A stretch of DNA of 13,965 nucleotides, taken from assembly GCA_029861675.1 (NCBI GenBank), contig JAOTYV010000106.1, positions 1 through 13,965 of the forward strand, written 5' to 3'. Below are positions 13,961 to 13,965 of the stretch, one piece after another. The stretch's first letter is position 1; every line of letters begins with the position of its first letter. A model generated the notes under the pieces. The model ran no database searches, had not been told where the DNA came from, and saw nothing but the letters and a program-made list of their open reading frames with translations. Source of the DNA: Alphaproteobacteria bacterium. Lineage in GTDB: Bacteria; Pseudomonadota; Alphaproteobacteria; UBA8366. A program made the position numbers and the translations under genes.

Positions 13961-13965
13961 GAGGG

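Noticed and set aside
1..13965. Mobile elements, CRISPR arrays, tRNA or rRNA genes, prophage or toxin-antitoxin genes
   Set aside because: I looked for spaced direct repeats, terminal inverted repeats, transposase motifs and tRNA-like cloverleaf ends and found none I could support apart from the REP-like pair.

Overview
The window looks like chromosomal DNA from a high-GC alphaproteobacterium. A Rhodospirillales-like, environmental heterotroph would fit, but that is inferred from GC-rich codon use and family content, not from any marker gene. All genes share similar base composition. I see no rRNA, tRNA, CRISPR array, transposase or integrase. It holds ten protein genes, the first and last of them cut by the window edges, with little space between them.

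Left block, minus strand (1-2942): a UbiD-family prFMN decarboxylase is followed by a class I DNA photolyase that runs off the left edge. The photolyase uses a GTG start and lies 27 nt behind the UbiD stop in the same reading frame. A divergent intergenic region with a perfect 10-bp palindrome separates ubiD from a small VOC (glyoxalase/dioxygenase-fold) gene on the plus strand.

Middle block, plus strand (3078-7957): the VOC gene is followed by a 289-bp spacer carrying two REP-like palindromes in inverted orientation. Next is a tightly coupled pair (3-bp gap): a ThDP-dependent 2-oxoacid decarboxylase/acetolactate-synthase-like enzyme and a D-2-hydroxyacid dehydrogenase. A Pit-type phosphate transporter follows, with its own leader containing a palindrome and a perfect tandem repeat.

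Right block, plus strand (8079-13511): an MmgE/PrpD protein, a saccharopine/lysine dehydrogenase-type oxidoreductase, an antiquitin-type (ALDH7) 2-aminoadipate-semialdehyde dehydrogenase and a second MmgE/PrpD protein. The central pair is a recognisable lysine-to-2-aminoadipate module, here flanked by two dehydratase/decarboxylase-fold paralogs. A convergent membrane gene, probably TctB of a tripartite tricarboxylate transporter, runs off the right edge.

Taken together the window reads as an organic-acid and amino-acid catabolic region (decarboxylases, 2-oxo/2-hydroxyacid enzymes, lysine oxidation, carboxylate uptake) with a phosphate permease and a photolyase beside it. A working hypothesis is that the lysine pair makes 2-aminoadipate and, after transamination elsewhere, 2-oxoadipate, which the ThDP enzyme, hydroxyacid dehydrogenase or MmgE/PrpD proteins could process. 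This is inference from neighbourhood only; no substrate is shown by the sequence.
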